48,302 nucleotides of DNA from Oscillospiraceae bacterium (GTDB taxonomy: Bacteria > Bacillota > Clostridia > Oscillospirales > Oscillospiraceae): positions 1 to 48,302 of the forward strand of contig JAIKVS010000181.1 in the NCBI GenBank assembly GCA_024685535.1, given 5' to 3'. Below the pieces are notes generated by a model. It worked only from the letters and a program-made list of their open reading frames with translations. It was not told where the DNA came from and did not search any database. Position 1 is the stretch's first letter, and each line of letters starts with the position of its first letter. Shown piece after piece: positions 31,522-39,797 of the stretch. The translations under genes were made by a program, and so were the position numbers.

Positions 31522-32478
31522 TTAAAAAGCTATTACCAATGTTCCGTTCACATCGCAAAGGGGCACGGCCAAAACTTTTCCGTGTTCCGCCTCCCAACGT
31601 TCCAATGCTTTTCTAACTCCAGGCAGCTTCGGGTCGTTATAGTCATGGAGTAGCAGGTATCCTCCTTTGTTGATCCGCGGCATGAAGAAGTCCAACCCCT
31701 CCAGTGTGCTCGTCTCAAGATCGGCATCCAGTGAGACAAGCGCAAATCGCTCCGCATCCAGTCCCACCGCTGTTTCCGGAAAGAGTCCGGGACGTATCAC
31801 AGCCTTTTCAGGGTGCGGCAGTGCAGCAAGCACAGTCTCCACGGTGGTATTGCGGTGAGCCTCTCTGAATCCCGCTCCACAGTCCCTGCTCTCCTCCGGA
31901 TCGAAGCCCGCAAATGTATCGAAAAGATAAATCGTTCTGTCAGGCAGGAGCTCATTTATCCAGCGGGCAAAGGCTCCCCTGTTCACTCCCAGTTCAGCAG
32001 TTGCTCCCGCAACATTTTCAAGTCTCATGCTGATGGCTTCAAGAGTCTTCAGGCGGACATAGTCGTTATCCGAACCAGGTCCCGAAATACGCTCCCTTTC
32101 CGTCCACAGCGGTACACGTATGAGTTTTTCGGAACAGCGAACTCCTTCAGTGAAATGCTCACCAAGCAGTTTTCCCGCCATGTCGTAGCTTTGATTCCGA
32201 TCAACTGTCTTCATATGGTTTTTCAGATAAAAAAGCTTTCCGGCGCCTATGCCAAGTTTTGCACATTCTCTTTCCACATGCTCCGCATCGCGGCTTGCCA
32301 CAATAAGGATGTCGAAATCGCTTCCGGCAAGCTGATCCAGTGAGATGACAGGCCTGCCTAAAAATGTTCCTCCGCCCTCACGTTCAACAAAGGCCTTGAC
32401 TTTCTCCGCAGGCAGCGCCGAGTCGATAAGGCCGCCTGCACCGCATCCCGTGCCATAGACATATATCTTCATATTCAT
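31522..32478 (-). CDS. TylF/MycF-type SAM-dependent methyltransferase
   Basis: A 318-residue protein. The N-terminal 95 residues look like a nucleotide-binding Rossmann domain (KIYVYGTGCGAGGLIDSALP). The C-terminal part matches the TylF/MycF O-methyltransferase family: NVAGATAELGVNRGAFARWI (SAM site), TIYLFDTFAGFDPEE, LVSLDADLETSTLEGLDFFM and GGYLLLHDYND (metal-binding Asp). The natural acceptor, usually a sugar hydroxyl, is unknown, and no glycan genes lie nearby. The start is ATG 32478 after AGAGAGG; ATG 32472 is an alternative. It stands alone between a terminator and the divergent cofactor operon. Confidence 0.8.
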   Translation of the reverse strand: MNMKIYVYGTGCGAGGLIDSALPAEKVKAFVEREGGGTFLGRPVISLDQLAGSDFDILIVASRDAEHVERECAKLGIGAGKLFYLKNHMKTVDRNQSYDMAGKLLGEHFTEGVRCSEKLIRVPLWTERERISGPGSDNDYVRLKTLEAISMRLENVAGATAELGVNRGAFARWINELLPDRTIYLFDTFAGFDPEESRDCGAGFREAHRNTTVETVLAALPHPEKAVIRPGLFPETAVGLDAERFALVSLDADLETSTLEGLDFFMPRINKGGYLLLHDYNDPKLPGVRKALERWEAEHGKVLAVPLCDVNGTLVIAF

Positions 32479-32545
32479 ACCGCCTCTCTGCAACTATAAT
32501 AACATGAAGCACCACCGGATGCACGAAAAAAGCAGCCGCATGCGA

Positions 32546-32574
32546 TTTACAAACAAAAAACAATCGTTTATACT
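32546..32574 (+). promoter_or_regulatory. Promoter of the NTP transferase-HD-XdhC operon
   Basis: TTTACA (32546-32551), a 17-nt spacer and TATACT (32569-32574), 5/6 matches in both boxes, 40 nt upstream of the ATG. Confidence 0.75.
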
Positions 32575-32614
32575 GATAAAAAATGATAACGGTCCGAAGC
32601 GAGGAGAATGGATC

Positions 32615-33538
32615 ATGATCAATGCCGCCCTGATTGTAGCAGCAGGCATGTCTTCCCGTATGGGAGACTTCAAGCCCATGCTAAACATTGGCTCGATATC
32701 CATCGCCCAGCGTGTTGTAGCGACCTTCCAGCAGGCAGGTGTGGATAAGATAGTAATGATAACAGGCTATAACGCCACCATGCTTGAACGGCATCTGAGC
32801 GGAAACGGCATAGTGTTCCTTCGGAACGAGGAATACCGCAGCACTCAGATGTTCGACTCAGTATGCATCGGACTGCACTATCTGCGTGACAAATGCGACC
32901 GCGTGCTTTTCACACCTGTGGATATTCCGCTCTTTACGGCGGCAACAGTGCGCAGACTGCTTGAAACAGATGCCGCACTCGCCTGTCCCGCAGTGGACGG
33001 GGAGACAGGTCATCCTACGATGATCTCCGTCTCTCTCTTCGACAGCATTCTTTCCGACAGCGGAGATAAAGGACTTCGCGGTGCGCTCGAACGCTGCGGA
33101 GCTGAGATGCTGAAGGTCCCTGTAGAGGACAGGGGCATCCTGCATGATGCTGATACCCCGGATGACTACCGTGCTCTGCTCAGATACCACAATGAGCAGC
33201 TCGTGCGACCCGTTCTGAGCGTATCACTTGCAAGAGAGAAAGTGTTTTTCGACGGTCGTGCCGCCATGCTCCTGCAGCTCATCGATGAGACCCAATCCGT
33301 ACGCAGTGCCTGCCAGCGGATGCAGATGTCATATTCAAGCGGTTGGAACGTCATCCGTACACTGGAAAGCCAGTTGAACCGCACTCTTATCAGACGCAGT
33401 CAGGGAGGGGCCGGCGGAGGCAAGAGCAGCCTGACTGATGACGGGAAGCAGCTGCTGGAGCACTATGAGGCTTTTTCCGAAGCGCTCCGTGAACAGGCCG
33501 TATCGCTATTTGATGATTACTTTGAGGGCATATTCTAA
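32615..33538 (+). CDS. MobA/MocA-like nucleotidyltransferase fused to ModE-like HTH (DVU_1551-type)
   Basis: A 307-residue two-domain protein. Residues 1-190 are a molybdopterin nucleotidyltransferase (ALIVAAGMSSRMGDFKPML, FTPVDIPLFTAATVRRLL, CPAVDGETGHPTMIS) that would add CMP or GMP to Moco for hydroxylase enzymes. Residues about 205-300 are a LysR/ModE-type winged helix with the ModE-like sequence GGAGGGKSSLTDDGKQLLEHY. One chain may thus tailor the cofactor and sense it or regulate the locus, which is inference. The ATG at 32615 has GAGGAG 8 nt upstream. The stop overlaps the next start (TAATG). Confidence 0.87.
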   Translation: MINAALIVAAGMSSRMGDFKPMLNIGSISIAQRVVATFQQAGVDKIVMITGYNATMLERHLSGNGIVFLRNEEYRSTQMFDSVCIGLHYLRDKCDRVLFTPVDIPLFTAATVRRLLETDAALACPAVDGETGHPTMISVSLFDSILSDSGDKGLRGALERCGAEMLKVPVEDRGILHDADTPDDYRALLRYHNEQLVRPVLSVSLAREKVFFDGRAAMLLQLIDETQSVRSACQRMQMSYSSGWNVIRTLESQLNRTLIRRSQGGAGGGKSSLTDDGKQLLEHYEAFSEALREQAVSLFDDYFEGIF

Positions 33539-34584
33539 TGCGCAGGATCTACTTTATACGTCACGCAAGGCCGGACATACCCTTTGGGGAAAGATGGTGT
33601 GTCGGCAGCAGAACGGACTTCCCGCTCGGGACATACGGACTGATACAAGCCTCGCTTCTAAGTTTTGAACCTGAACTGAAGAATCTTGATACCGTTTTCT
33701 GCAGCAGTCTCAGCCGCGCCCGCGAAACGGCCTTATCCATCTCACCTTCCCCAGTAATGATACCCGGCCTCGAAGAGCAGGATATGGGCGAATGGGACGG
33801 TCTTTCCTTCGCGGAGATAATGAAGGGCTGGCCGGAACTCTATGCCGCAAGAGAAAATGATCCTTATACTCTGCCGGAAGGTGCCGAAACCTATAAGCAT
33901 ATGGCTGAAAGGTTCAGAGGGGCAGTTTTCCGCTGCATCGCTGAAAGCGAGGGGGACATTGCCATTGTAGCCCACAAGAGCAGCATATCCACCATTACTG
34001 GCAGCCGTGAGGCACTCGGATGGGCAAGTGTGTCCACTGCCGAGTTTGATCATGACATGCTGAAAGTAACCGATATCGGAATTCAGCCTCATCCCGCTTT
34101 AAATGACGAGGTATGTGACAGGATGATGAGCGCCGCCGGTGCAGATGAGGCTCTGAGAGCACATTGCACGGCAGTGGCAGATCTTGCCTGTGAGATCTGC
34201 AGAATGCTTGAGGCAAAAGGGCTGCAGCCTGACATGTCGCTCGTAAGAAGCTCTGCACTTCTACATGACATCGCCCGTGCCCAGAGGGACCATGACGCTG
34301 TCGGAGCTAAATGGCTGCTTGAGCTTGGATATCCCGATGTTTCTGAAATAATACGTCAGCACCACGACCCTGACAGCACCCAGCTGAATGAGGCGGCGAT
34401 TGTCTTCATAGCAGATAAGTGCATCCGCGGTGAAAGCCGCGTCACCATAGAGGAGCGTTTTGCGGGCAGTGCAGACCGCTGCCGGACCCGGGAGGCAAAA
34501 GCGGCTCATGCCGCCCGTCTGGAAACGACGCTTCGGATCAAGACGGAGATAAACAGGATCTCCGGAGATACTGTTATAGAATAG
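33538..34584 (+). CDS. Histidine phosphatase-HD domain fusion protein
   Basis: A 348-residue protein. Residues 1-185 are a phosphoglycerate-mutase-like histidine phosphatase with the RHAR motif (catalytic His9), SSLSRARETA, and the second His in IVAHKSS. Residues about 200-340 are an HD metal-phosphohydrolase domain (LLHDIARAQRDHD, IIRQHHD, IADKCIRGE). Both domains look intact. The substrate is unknown; a nucleotide or pterin phosphate made during cofactor tailoring is possible because the gene is coupled to the nucleotidyltransferase by a 1-nt overlap and precedes xdhC by 11 nt. Confidence 0.85.
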   Translation: MRRIYFIRHARPDIPFGERWCVGSRTDFPLGTYGLIQASLLSFEPELKNLDTVFCSSLSRARETALSISPSPVMIPGLEEQDMGEWDGLSFAEIMKGWPELYAARENDPYTLPEGAETYKHMAERFRGAVFRCIAESEGDIAIVAHKSSISTITGSREALGWASVSTAEFDHDMLKVTDIGIQPHPALNDEVCDRMMSAAGADEALRAHCTAVADLACEICRMLEAKGLQPDMSLVRSSALLHDIARAQRDHDAVGAKWLLELGYPDVSEIIRQHHDPDSTQLNEAAIVFIADKCIRGESRVTIEERFAGSADRCRTREAKAAHAARLETTLRIKTEINRISGDTVIE

Positions 34585-34595
34585 AGGGTACAGAT

Positions 34596-35627
34596 ATGCC
34601 AAATATATACGCAGAAATACTTTGCCGGCTGGCTGAAAATCAAGCCGTGTCACTTGAGACTGTGATAAGGAATGAATCCGGCAATATCAAAAACGGCCTC
34701 ATACGCCGGCTCACCGGAGTAACTCCTGTGACAGACGTTAAAGGCCGCAGCTTTGCGCGCGTGACTGCTGAAGAAATCGAAGAAGGACTCTGCATCCGCG
34801 AGCCCGTGCTGCCTCAGGAGAGGCTCATAGTCCTCGGTGCAGGCCACATAGCCCTGCCGGTTTGCTCATTCGGAGCTGCCTGCGGCTTCTCAGTATGCGT
34901 TGTGGACGACAGGCCTGACTTTGCAAACCGCAGCCGCTTTCCTGATGCAGCCGAGGTGATATGCGACAGCTTTGAAAACGGAATTACGAAGCTTGAAGTC
35001 ACGCCCTTTGACTATATTGTGGTGATCACAAGAGGCCACCGGCATGATGCCGACTGCCTGCGCGTCCTTCTACCGGGTACAATGCCCGCCTACCTTGGTA
35101 TGATAGGGTCAAGAAGACGCACGACGGGGCTGCTTCAGATGCTCAGAGATGAGGGCTTCGATCCTGACCGCATTTCAAAAATATGCACACCAATCGGGCT
35201 AAACATAGGCGCCGTGACTCCAGGAGAGATCGCCATATCCATCCTCTCAGAGGTCATCGCCTACAGGCGGCTGCCCGAACACGGTGATCCCGACAGATAC
35301 TGCAACGACTCCGACGTGGAACTTTCCACACTGCAATACCTGGCTGAAAACCACGACCCCAAAGCCATTGTGACAGTTATCGAGACCAAAGGCTCCACTC
35401 CGCGAGGCACAGGTGCAAAGATGGCCGTAAGCCCGCTTGGCAAAGTGACGGGCAGCATAGGCGGCGGATGCAGCGAAGCGGCTGTCATACAGGACGCAAT
35501 ACGCATCATCGGTACAGGCTGTTATAAAACAATGGATATTGACCTCACAGGCGAGGTCGCCGAGTCGGACGGCATGGTATGCGGCGGCACTATGAAGGTG
35601 CTTGTTGAAGATGCCTGTGAAGAATAA
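34596..35627 (+). CDS. XdhC/CoxI family molybdenum hydroxylase maturation factor
   Basis: XdhC proteins bind Moco, promote its sulfuration and deliver it to xanthine-oxidase-family enzymes. The 343 residues are arranged unusually. Residues 1-60 resemble a worn XdhC_CoxI domain, 75-225 are the Rossmann domain (LIVLGAGHIALPVCSFGAAC, DYIVVITRGHRHD, YLGMIGSRRR), and the complete XdhC_CoxI domain lies at the C-terminus (AIVTVIETKGSTPRGTGAKM, GSIGGGCSEAAVI, about 265-300). It ends the plus-strand cofactor operon and presumably serves the aldehyde oxidoreductase on the other strand. Confidence 0.9.
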   Translation: MPNIYAEILCRLAENQAVSLETVIRNESGNIKNGLIRRLTGVTPVTDVKGRSFARVTAEEIEEGLCIREPVLPQERLIVLGAGHIALPVCSFGAACGFSVCVVDDRPDFANRSRFPDAAEVICDSFENGITKLEVTPFDYIVVITRGHRHDADCLRVLLPGTMPAYLGMIGSRRRTTGLLQMLRDEGFDPDRISKICTPIGLNIGAVTPGEIAISILSEVIAYRRLPEHGDPDRYCNDSDVELSTLQYLAENHDPKAIVTVIETKGSTPRGTGAKMAVSPLGKVTGSIGGGCSEAAVIQDAIRIIGTGCYKTMDIDLTGEVAESDGMVCGGTMKVLVEDACEE

Positions 35628-35640
35628 GATCAAGACAGCA

Positions 35641-35678
35641 CTAAAAAACAGAGCGGATCTCTCCGCTCTGTTTTTTAG
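35641..35678. terminator. Strong bidirectional terminator between xdhC and molbindin operons
   Basis: Perfect 17-bp stem (35641-35657 with 35662-35678) closed by a 4-nt loop, with A6 in the left arm and T6 in the right arm. Confidence 0.95.
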
Positions 35679-35689
35679 TTATCCGCAGA

Positions 35690-35905
35690 TCAGCAGTGAT
35701 CCACTCCTACCATAACGGAGGTCGCTTTTACCACCGCATATGCTTCTTTACCTACCTCGAGGCCAAGCTCTTTGATCGCCGCCATGGAGATCGTTGCGCT
35801 CATAACATTTCCGCCGCCGATATCAATCTTAACAATACCATTCACGGCGCCTTCATCGATACCCACAACTGTTCCCCTGAACTGATTTCTTGCACTGAGT
35901 TTCAT
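35690..35905 (-). CDS. Molbindin (molybdenum-pterin-binding Mop/TOBE protein)
   Basis: A 71-residue single TOBE-domain protein starting MKLSARNQFRGTVVGIDEG, typical of molybdate-binding molbindins that store or buffer molybdate in the cytoplasm. NGIVKIDIGGGNVMSATIS and VGKEAYAVVKATSVMVGVD are characteristic. AAAGGA precedes the ATG. It is the last gene of the modABC-molbindin operon, 14 nt after modC. Confidence 0.92.
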   Translation of the reverse strand: MKLSARNQFRGTVVGIDEGAVNGIVKIDIGGGNVMSATISMAAIKELGLEVGKEAYAVVKATSVMVGVDHC

Positions 35906-35919
35906 ATTATTCTATCCTT

Positions 35920-36963
35920 TCAATCATATAGTAATAAAATGTTTGCCGGAGCTATCCCGAGTTCCCCGGGAAACTGAGCCGGCTTTTTGTCCTTGGTCAG
36001 CCGCCACCATACAGGCGGGCTGTCCGGTTTTTGTCCTTCATAACGGAACTGGATTATTGTCTCGAATGGTTCCTCCATCTCCTCAGCAAAATGCACGGCA
36101 AAACGGTTATACTGTGTATTCGGGCTGAAGTAGTGAGCCCTCAGGCCAACAGCGCAGAGACCTTCCTCAACACGCTGCTTCGTCTCAAGTTCAATACCCC
36201 ATTCCGGTACTTCCACAGTATGCTCATCTATACGCCGTGCCTTTGCGATGTTCTTACATCCGGTGATAACTGCAGCCTGAACGCTGCCCGGATCGGCAAA
36301 CAGAGCCTTGGTGGATTTCAGCGCAAGAATACGGCCTTTATCCATAACAGCTATATCCCGGCTCATATTGTATGCCTCGTTCCTGTCGTGTGTCACCATG
36401 AGCACCTCACGGCCAAACCGTTCCAGCAGATCGCGCAGCTCCACCTTGAGAGAATCGCGCAAATGTCCATCGAGGGCAGAGAAGGGTTCGTCCAGCAGAA
36501 GAAGCCGAGGTTCGCTCACGAGAATGCGCGCCAGCGCCACTCTCTGCTGCTGCCCGCCGGAAAGCTGGGCAGGTTTTCTCTCCTCCAGACCTTCAAGCTG
36601 AAGCATACTGATCATATCACACAGGCGCTGCTGCCTTGATGTTCTGTTCCGTTCACGCCTGAGACCGCAGAGTATATTCTGCCGCACGGTCATATTCGGA
36701 AAAAGCGCATAGTTCTGGAAAAGATATCCTACGCGGCGCTGCTGCGGAGGCAGATTTATTCCGTTTTCAGAATCGAAAAGCACTCTCCCATCAAGTTCAA
36801 TTATCCCTTCATCAGGCTTTTCTATGCCTGCTATGCACTTGAGAGTCATGCTCTTTCCGCAGCCTGAGGCTCCGAGCAGGGATGTTACCCCGTTTTCAGC
36901 ATTAAAGTCCACATCCAAAGTAAAGCTGCCGAGCTGTTTACGAATGTCGACATGCAGGCTCAT
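35920..36963 (-). CDS. modC: Molybdate ABC transporter ATP-binding protein
   Basis: A 347-residue ATPase that powers molybdate uptake. Visible are Walker A GASGCGKSM (about 31-39), the Q-loop QNYALFPNMTV, signature LSGGQQQRVALARIL, Walker B LLLLDEPFSALD and the H-loop VTHDRNEAY. The C-terminal 110 residues form a divergent TOBE-like region. The start overlaps the modB stop by 4 nt. Next to modB, modA and a molbindin, molybdate or tungstate is the expected substrate. Confidence 0.92.
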   Translation of the reverse strand: MSLHVDIRKQLGSFTLDVDFNAENGVTSLLGASGCGKSMTLKCIAGIEKPDEGIIELDGRVLFDSENGINLPPQQRRVGYLFQNYALFPNMTVRQNILCGLRRERNRTSRQQRLCDMISMLQLEGLEERKPAQLSGGQQQRVALARILVSEPRLLLLDEPFSALDGHLRDSLKVELRDLLERFGREVLMVTHDRNEAYNMSRDIAVMDKGRILALKSTKALFADPGSVQAAVITGCKNIAKARRIDEHTVEVPEWGIELETKQRVEEGLCAVGLRAHYFSPNTQYNRFAVHFAEEMEEPFETIIQFRYEGQKPDSPPVWWRLTKDKKPAQFPGELGIAPANILLLYD

Positions 36964-37634
36964 GACTTCACCGCCTTTTTCTGCCGCGCTTCCAGCATAT
37001 TCACGCTCAGCAGCACCACCGTGCTGATGGCAAGATTCACCATTACCCAGAGAAATGCGCCTTTTTCATCGTTGGTGCGCCACAGCTGATAAACCGTAGT
37101 GGATATCGTTGCGGTCTTTCCGGGCGTATAACCGATGAGCATGCTCGTGGCGCCGTATTCTCCCAGCGCACGGGCAAAGGCGAGAACGGTCCCGGCAAGT
37201 ATTCCCTGTCTGCAGGCAGGCATGCGGATCCGCCAGAATATGTAGGTGTTGCTGAGGCCAAGCGTCTGCCCAGAATAGGCAAGCGTCTTGTCAAAGCTTT
37301 CGAAGGCGCCGCGGGCTGTGCGGTACATCAGCGGAAAAGCCACTACCGCCGCCGCCAGCACCCCTCCGTACCAGGTCATAACAAACTTCACGCCAACTTT
37401 TGCGAGCAATATGCCCAGCGGCCGCCTCACTCCGAAAACGAGAAGCAGAAAATAGCCGCAGACAGTCGGCGGCAGCACCATCGGAAGCGTGAGGAACACA
37501 TCAAGAACACCTTTTATCACGCGCGGCAGTCTTGCCGCATAATAAGCGAAAAAGATGCCTGTGAAAAAAACAAGCACGCAGCTTATGGCAGCAATACGCA
37601 GAGAGTTTACAAGCGGAAACCAGTCAAAACTCAT
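36960..37634 (-). CDS. modB: Molybdate ABC transporter permease
   Basis: A 224-residue inner-membrane permease with about five helices and the binding-protein-dependent transport motif ALGEYGATSMLIGYTPGKT (about 155-175) that docks ModC. The N-terminus MSFDWFPLVNSLRIA is typical of ModB. I start at ATG 37634 (GGAG 8 nt upstream) rather than TTG 37640. Confidence 0.93.
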   Translation of the reverse strand: MSFDWFPLVNSLRIAAISCVLVFFTGIFFAYYAARLPRVIKGVLDVFLTLPMVLPPTVCGYFLLLVFGVRRPLGILLAKVGVKFVMTWYGGVLAAAVVAFPLMYRTARGAFESFDKTLAYSGQTLGLSNTYIFWRIRMPACRQGILAGTVLAFARALGEYGATSMLIGYTPGKTATISTTVYQLWRTNDEKGAFLWVMVNLAISTVVLLSVNMLEARQKKAVKS

Positions 37635-37701
37635 AATCAATACTCCGAATTACGGCGGGCGGCGTTGATAAAGCGCCGCCCGTTATGGTCAGTTTTTCAA
37701 A

Positions 37702-38601
37702 TCAGGATGCCGGTGAAAAGCCGACGCTCTCAAACACCGCAGTGGCCTCCGGTCCCTGCAGATAATCCAGAAACGCCTGTGCAGCCTCCGGGTTTTTGCT
37801 CACATTCAGGACTGCAGCCGGATAGATGACCTGTCCGCACATATCCTTTGTTGCAGTGTCGACGATGGTAAGTCCTGCAGAAAAAGCGTCTGTCGCATAG
37901 ACAACTCCGCAGTCAACGCTGGCATGTTCCACCTGAGTGGTAACATCCTTGACATTGCTGCCATAGGTGATGATCTTCTTTGCAACAAGATCATCCTCGC
38001 TCAGCTCATAGTAAGCAAGGATCTTCTGCGTATACTGTCCCACAGGTACATCGCTGTTGCCCATGGCGAAGAGTATGTCTCCTGCCTTTAAATGCTCCAC
38101 CAGACTGTCAAAGGACTCAATGCCCTTCGGGTTGCCTTCCGGAACGACCAGCGCAACCTTGTTCTCCAGCAGGTTCACACGGCTTCCCTGCAGCACATAG
38201 TCGAGTCCGTCAGGATTCTTTTCACTGTCGCAGGATGCATCGAGCGCGTTCATCTGCTTGGGAGCCGCGGATATGAACAGATCGCAGTCCGCATTCTCCT
38301 GAATCTGGGTTTTAAGAGTGCCGGATGAATCGAAGTTATAGGTGATGATCACACCGGGATTTGCCGCCTCATAAAGGGCTTTGATCTCTGTCAGCGTTTC
38401 GGTCATGGATGCCGCTGCAAATACAATGATCTCAACTTCCTTTACAGGTGCGGGCTCTTCAGCTGGAGCAGGTGCTTCGGCGGGCTGTTCCGCCGGTTTT
38501 TCCGCCTCTGGCTGTGATGCGGCGGGAGCGGCCGTCCGGCCGCAGGCTGCAAGCGCAAACAGCATCACGAGCGCAAGCAGCAGTGCGAGGTTCTTTTTCA
38601 T
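37702..38601 (-). CDS. modA: Molybdate-binding lipoprotein
   Basis: A 299-residue substrate-binding protein. It has a signal peptide with lipobox LAAC (Cys about 20), a Pro/Ala/Glu-rich tether (about 22-58), then the ModA fold starting EIIVFAAASMTETLTEI with the oxyanion-binding Ser. LFISAAPKQMNAL, LVVPEGNPKG and DCGVVYATDA follow. It captures molybdate or tungstate outside the membrane. The ATG at 38601 has GGAG upstream. First gene of modABC-molbindin. Confidence 0.94.
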   Translation of the reverse strand: MKKNLALLLALVMLFALAACGRTAAPAASQPEAEKPAEQPAEAPAPAEEPAPVKEVEIIVFAAASMTETLTEIKALYEAANPGVIITYNFDSSGTLKTQIQENADCDLFISAAPKQMNALDASCDSEKNPDGLDYVLQGSRVNLLENKVALVVPEGNPKGIESFDSLVEHLKAGDILFAMGNSDVPVGQYTQKILAYYELSEDDLVAKKIITYGSNVKDVTTQVEHASVDCGVVYATDAFSAGLTIVDTATKDMCGQVIYPAAVLNVSKNPEAAQAFLDYLQGPEATAVFESVGFSPAS

Positions 38602-38639
38602 TCTTTCTGTCTCCTTTCCCATATTTCAGGGAAGATATT

Positions 38640-38663
38640 TATATAAACACGGCTTTACGTGTT
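38640..38663 (-). promoter_or_regulatory. Possible modA promoter -10 with adjacent dyad
   Basis: AACACG (38646-38651) and CGTGTT (38658-38663) form an inverted repeat next to an AT-rich TATATAA (38640-38646, minus strand) in the 102-bp gap before modA. No clear -35 and no Moco-riboswitch-sized structure is seen. It could be a molybdate-responsive operator. Confidence 0.35.
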
Positions 38664-38703
38664 CATACACAGATGAAGAATATTTAATTGCAGGCCGCTG
38701 TTG

Positions 38704-39732
38704 TCAGGTACCTTTTCCGAAACCGCAGTTTGGGAAGTGGCAGACTTTGCAGTTAAGGCAAAGGCCGCCATGACCAAGTGCGGCAAGATGCTCCTTAGTT
38801 ATGGGAGTATCAGTGACGAGATACGGCAGCAACAGATCGAATATCGTACGCTTAGCGTACATCACACAGCCCGGAAGTCCACACACAGGCCTTCCGTCCG
38901 GCATATATGAAACGAGGAACATAGCCCCCGGTAGCACCGGTGAGCCGTAGGAAACAATGTCAGCTCCGGAGTTCTTTATTGCAAGCGGCGTCTTGTCATC
39001 GGGATCAACGCTCATACCGCCACTGCACAACACCATCTCGCAGCCTTTGTCAAGCATGTCGAGTATGGCAGTGGTGATCTTCTCATGGTCATCGTTGAGG
39101 GTTACATGCTCCGTAATGACGCAGCCACCGAATTCACGGAGCTTCTGCTCGATTACCGGTGTGAATGTATCCTGAATGCGACCGTAGAAGACCTCGTTAC
39201 CGGTGGTCACCACGCCGACTTTTTTGCTTTTTAACGGCACAAGCCTGAGAAGCGGTTCGCTGCCTGCCACATCTTTTGCCCGCTCCATCTTTTCTTTTTC
39301 AATAATCAGAGGGATAACGCGTGTGCCGCAAAGTTTTTCGCCCTCTTTAACGACGAAGCCTGACGCCCTGGTGGCGATCATCATCTCAGGGAGAGAATTC
39401 ACTGCGCGAAGCCGGTCTATATCGATCAGGAGCAGTCCGTCAGTATCGGCTATAAGCTCTATCTTTCCCTCTTTGGGCTCGGTAGCATGCATATGCTCAT
39501 TTATACATATATCACGCAGGATCTCCGCCGCCTCGTCCTCATGGAGCATGTTTTCATTGTTTTCCCAGATATATATGTTGTCCTTCCCGACGCTCAGCAG
39601 CACAGGCACATCCTCCAGCCGGATAATGTGCCCCTTCCGGAAGACCGGTCCTTTTTTCTCATCCCTTATTATCTGGGTGATATCATGGCAGAGCACATGT
39701 CCGACGGCATCCTCAGTCTTCATAAGCTTCAT
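38704..39732 (-). CDS. MoeA-like molybdopterin-binding protein with Cys-rich tail
   Basis: A 342-residue protein. The first 150 residues are unusual. The MoCF-type molybdopterin-binding domain occupies about 155-310 (GVVTTGNEVFYGRIQD, LCSGGMSVDPDDKTP, GLPGCVMYAKRTIFDLLLP). The last 20 residues contain CLNCKVCHFPNCGFG, four cysteines suited to zinc or an iron-sulfur cluster. It lacks the full MoeA domain set, so it may carry or hand on cofactor rather than insert molybdate. The ATG at 39732 fits the MKLMKTEDAVGHVL start seen in the family. Its promoter is very strong. modA follows after 102 bp. Confidence 0.83.
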   Translation of the reverse strand: MKLMKTEDAVGHVLCHDITQIIRDEKKGPVFRKGHIIRLEDVPVLLSVGKDNIYIWENNENMLHEDEAAEILRDICINEHMHATEPKEGKIELIADTDGLLLIDIDRLRAVNSLPEMMIATRASGFVVKEGEKLCGTRVIPLIIEKEKMERAKDVAGSEPLLRLVPLKSKKVGVVTTGNEVFYGRIQDTFTPVIEQKLREFGGCVITEHVTLNDDHEKITTAILDMLDKGCEMVLCSGGMSVDPDDKTPLAIKNSGADIVSYGSPVLPGAMFLVSYMPDGRPVCGLPGCVMYAKRTIFDLLLPYLVTDTPITKEHLAALGHGGLCLNCKVCHFPNCGFGKGT

Positions 39733-39797
39733 GGCGGCATTTCCTTTCCGCTTCATTCTTTTTCGAATATTTTTTAAAAGCAATTCGCTATTTGCAT

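Noticed and set aside
38602-38703. Molybdenum cofactor riboswitch before modA
   Set aside because: The gap is about 100 bp and shows only one short dyad, too small for that riboswitch architecture.
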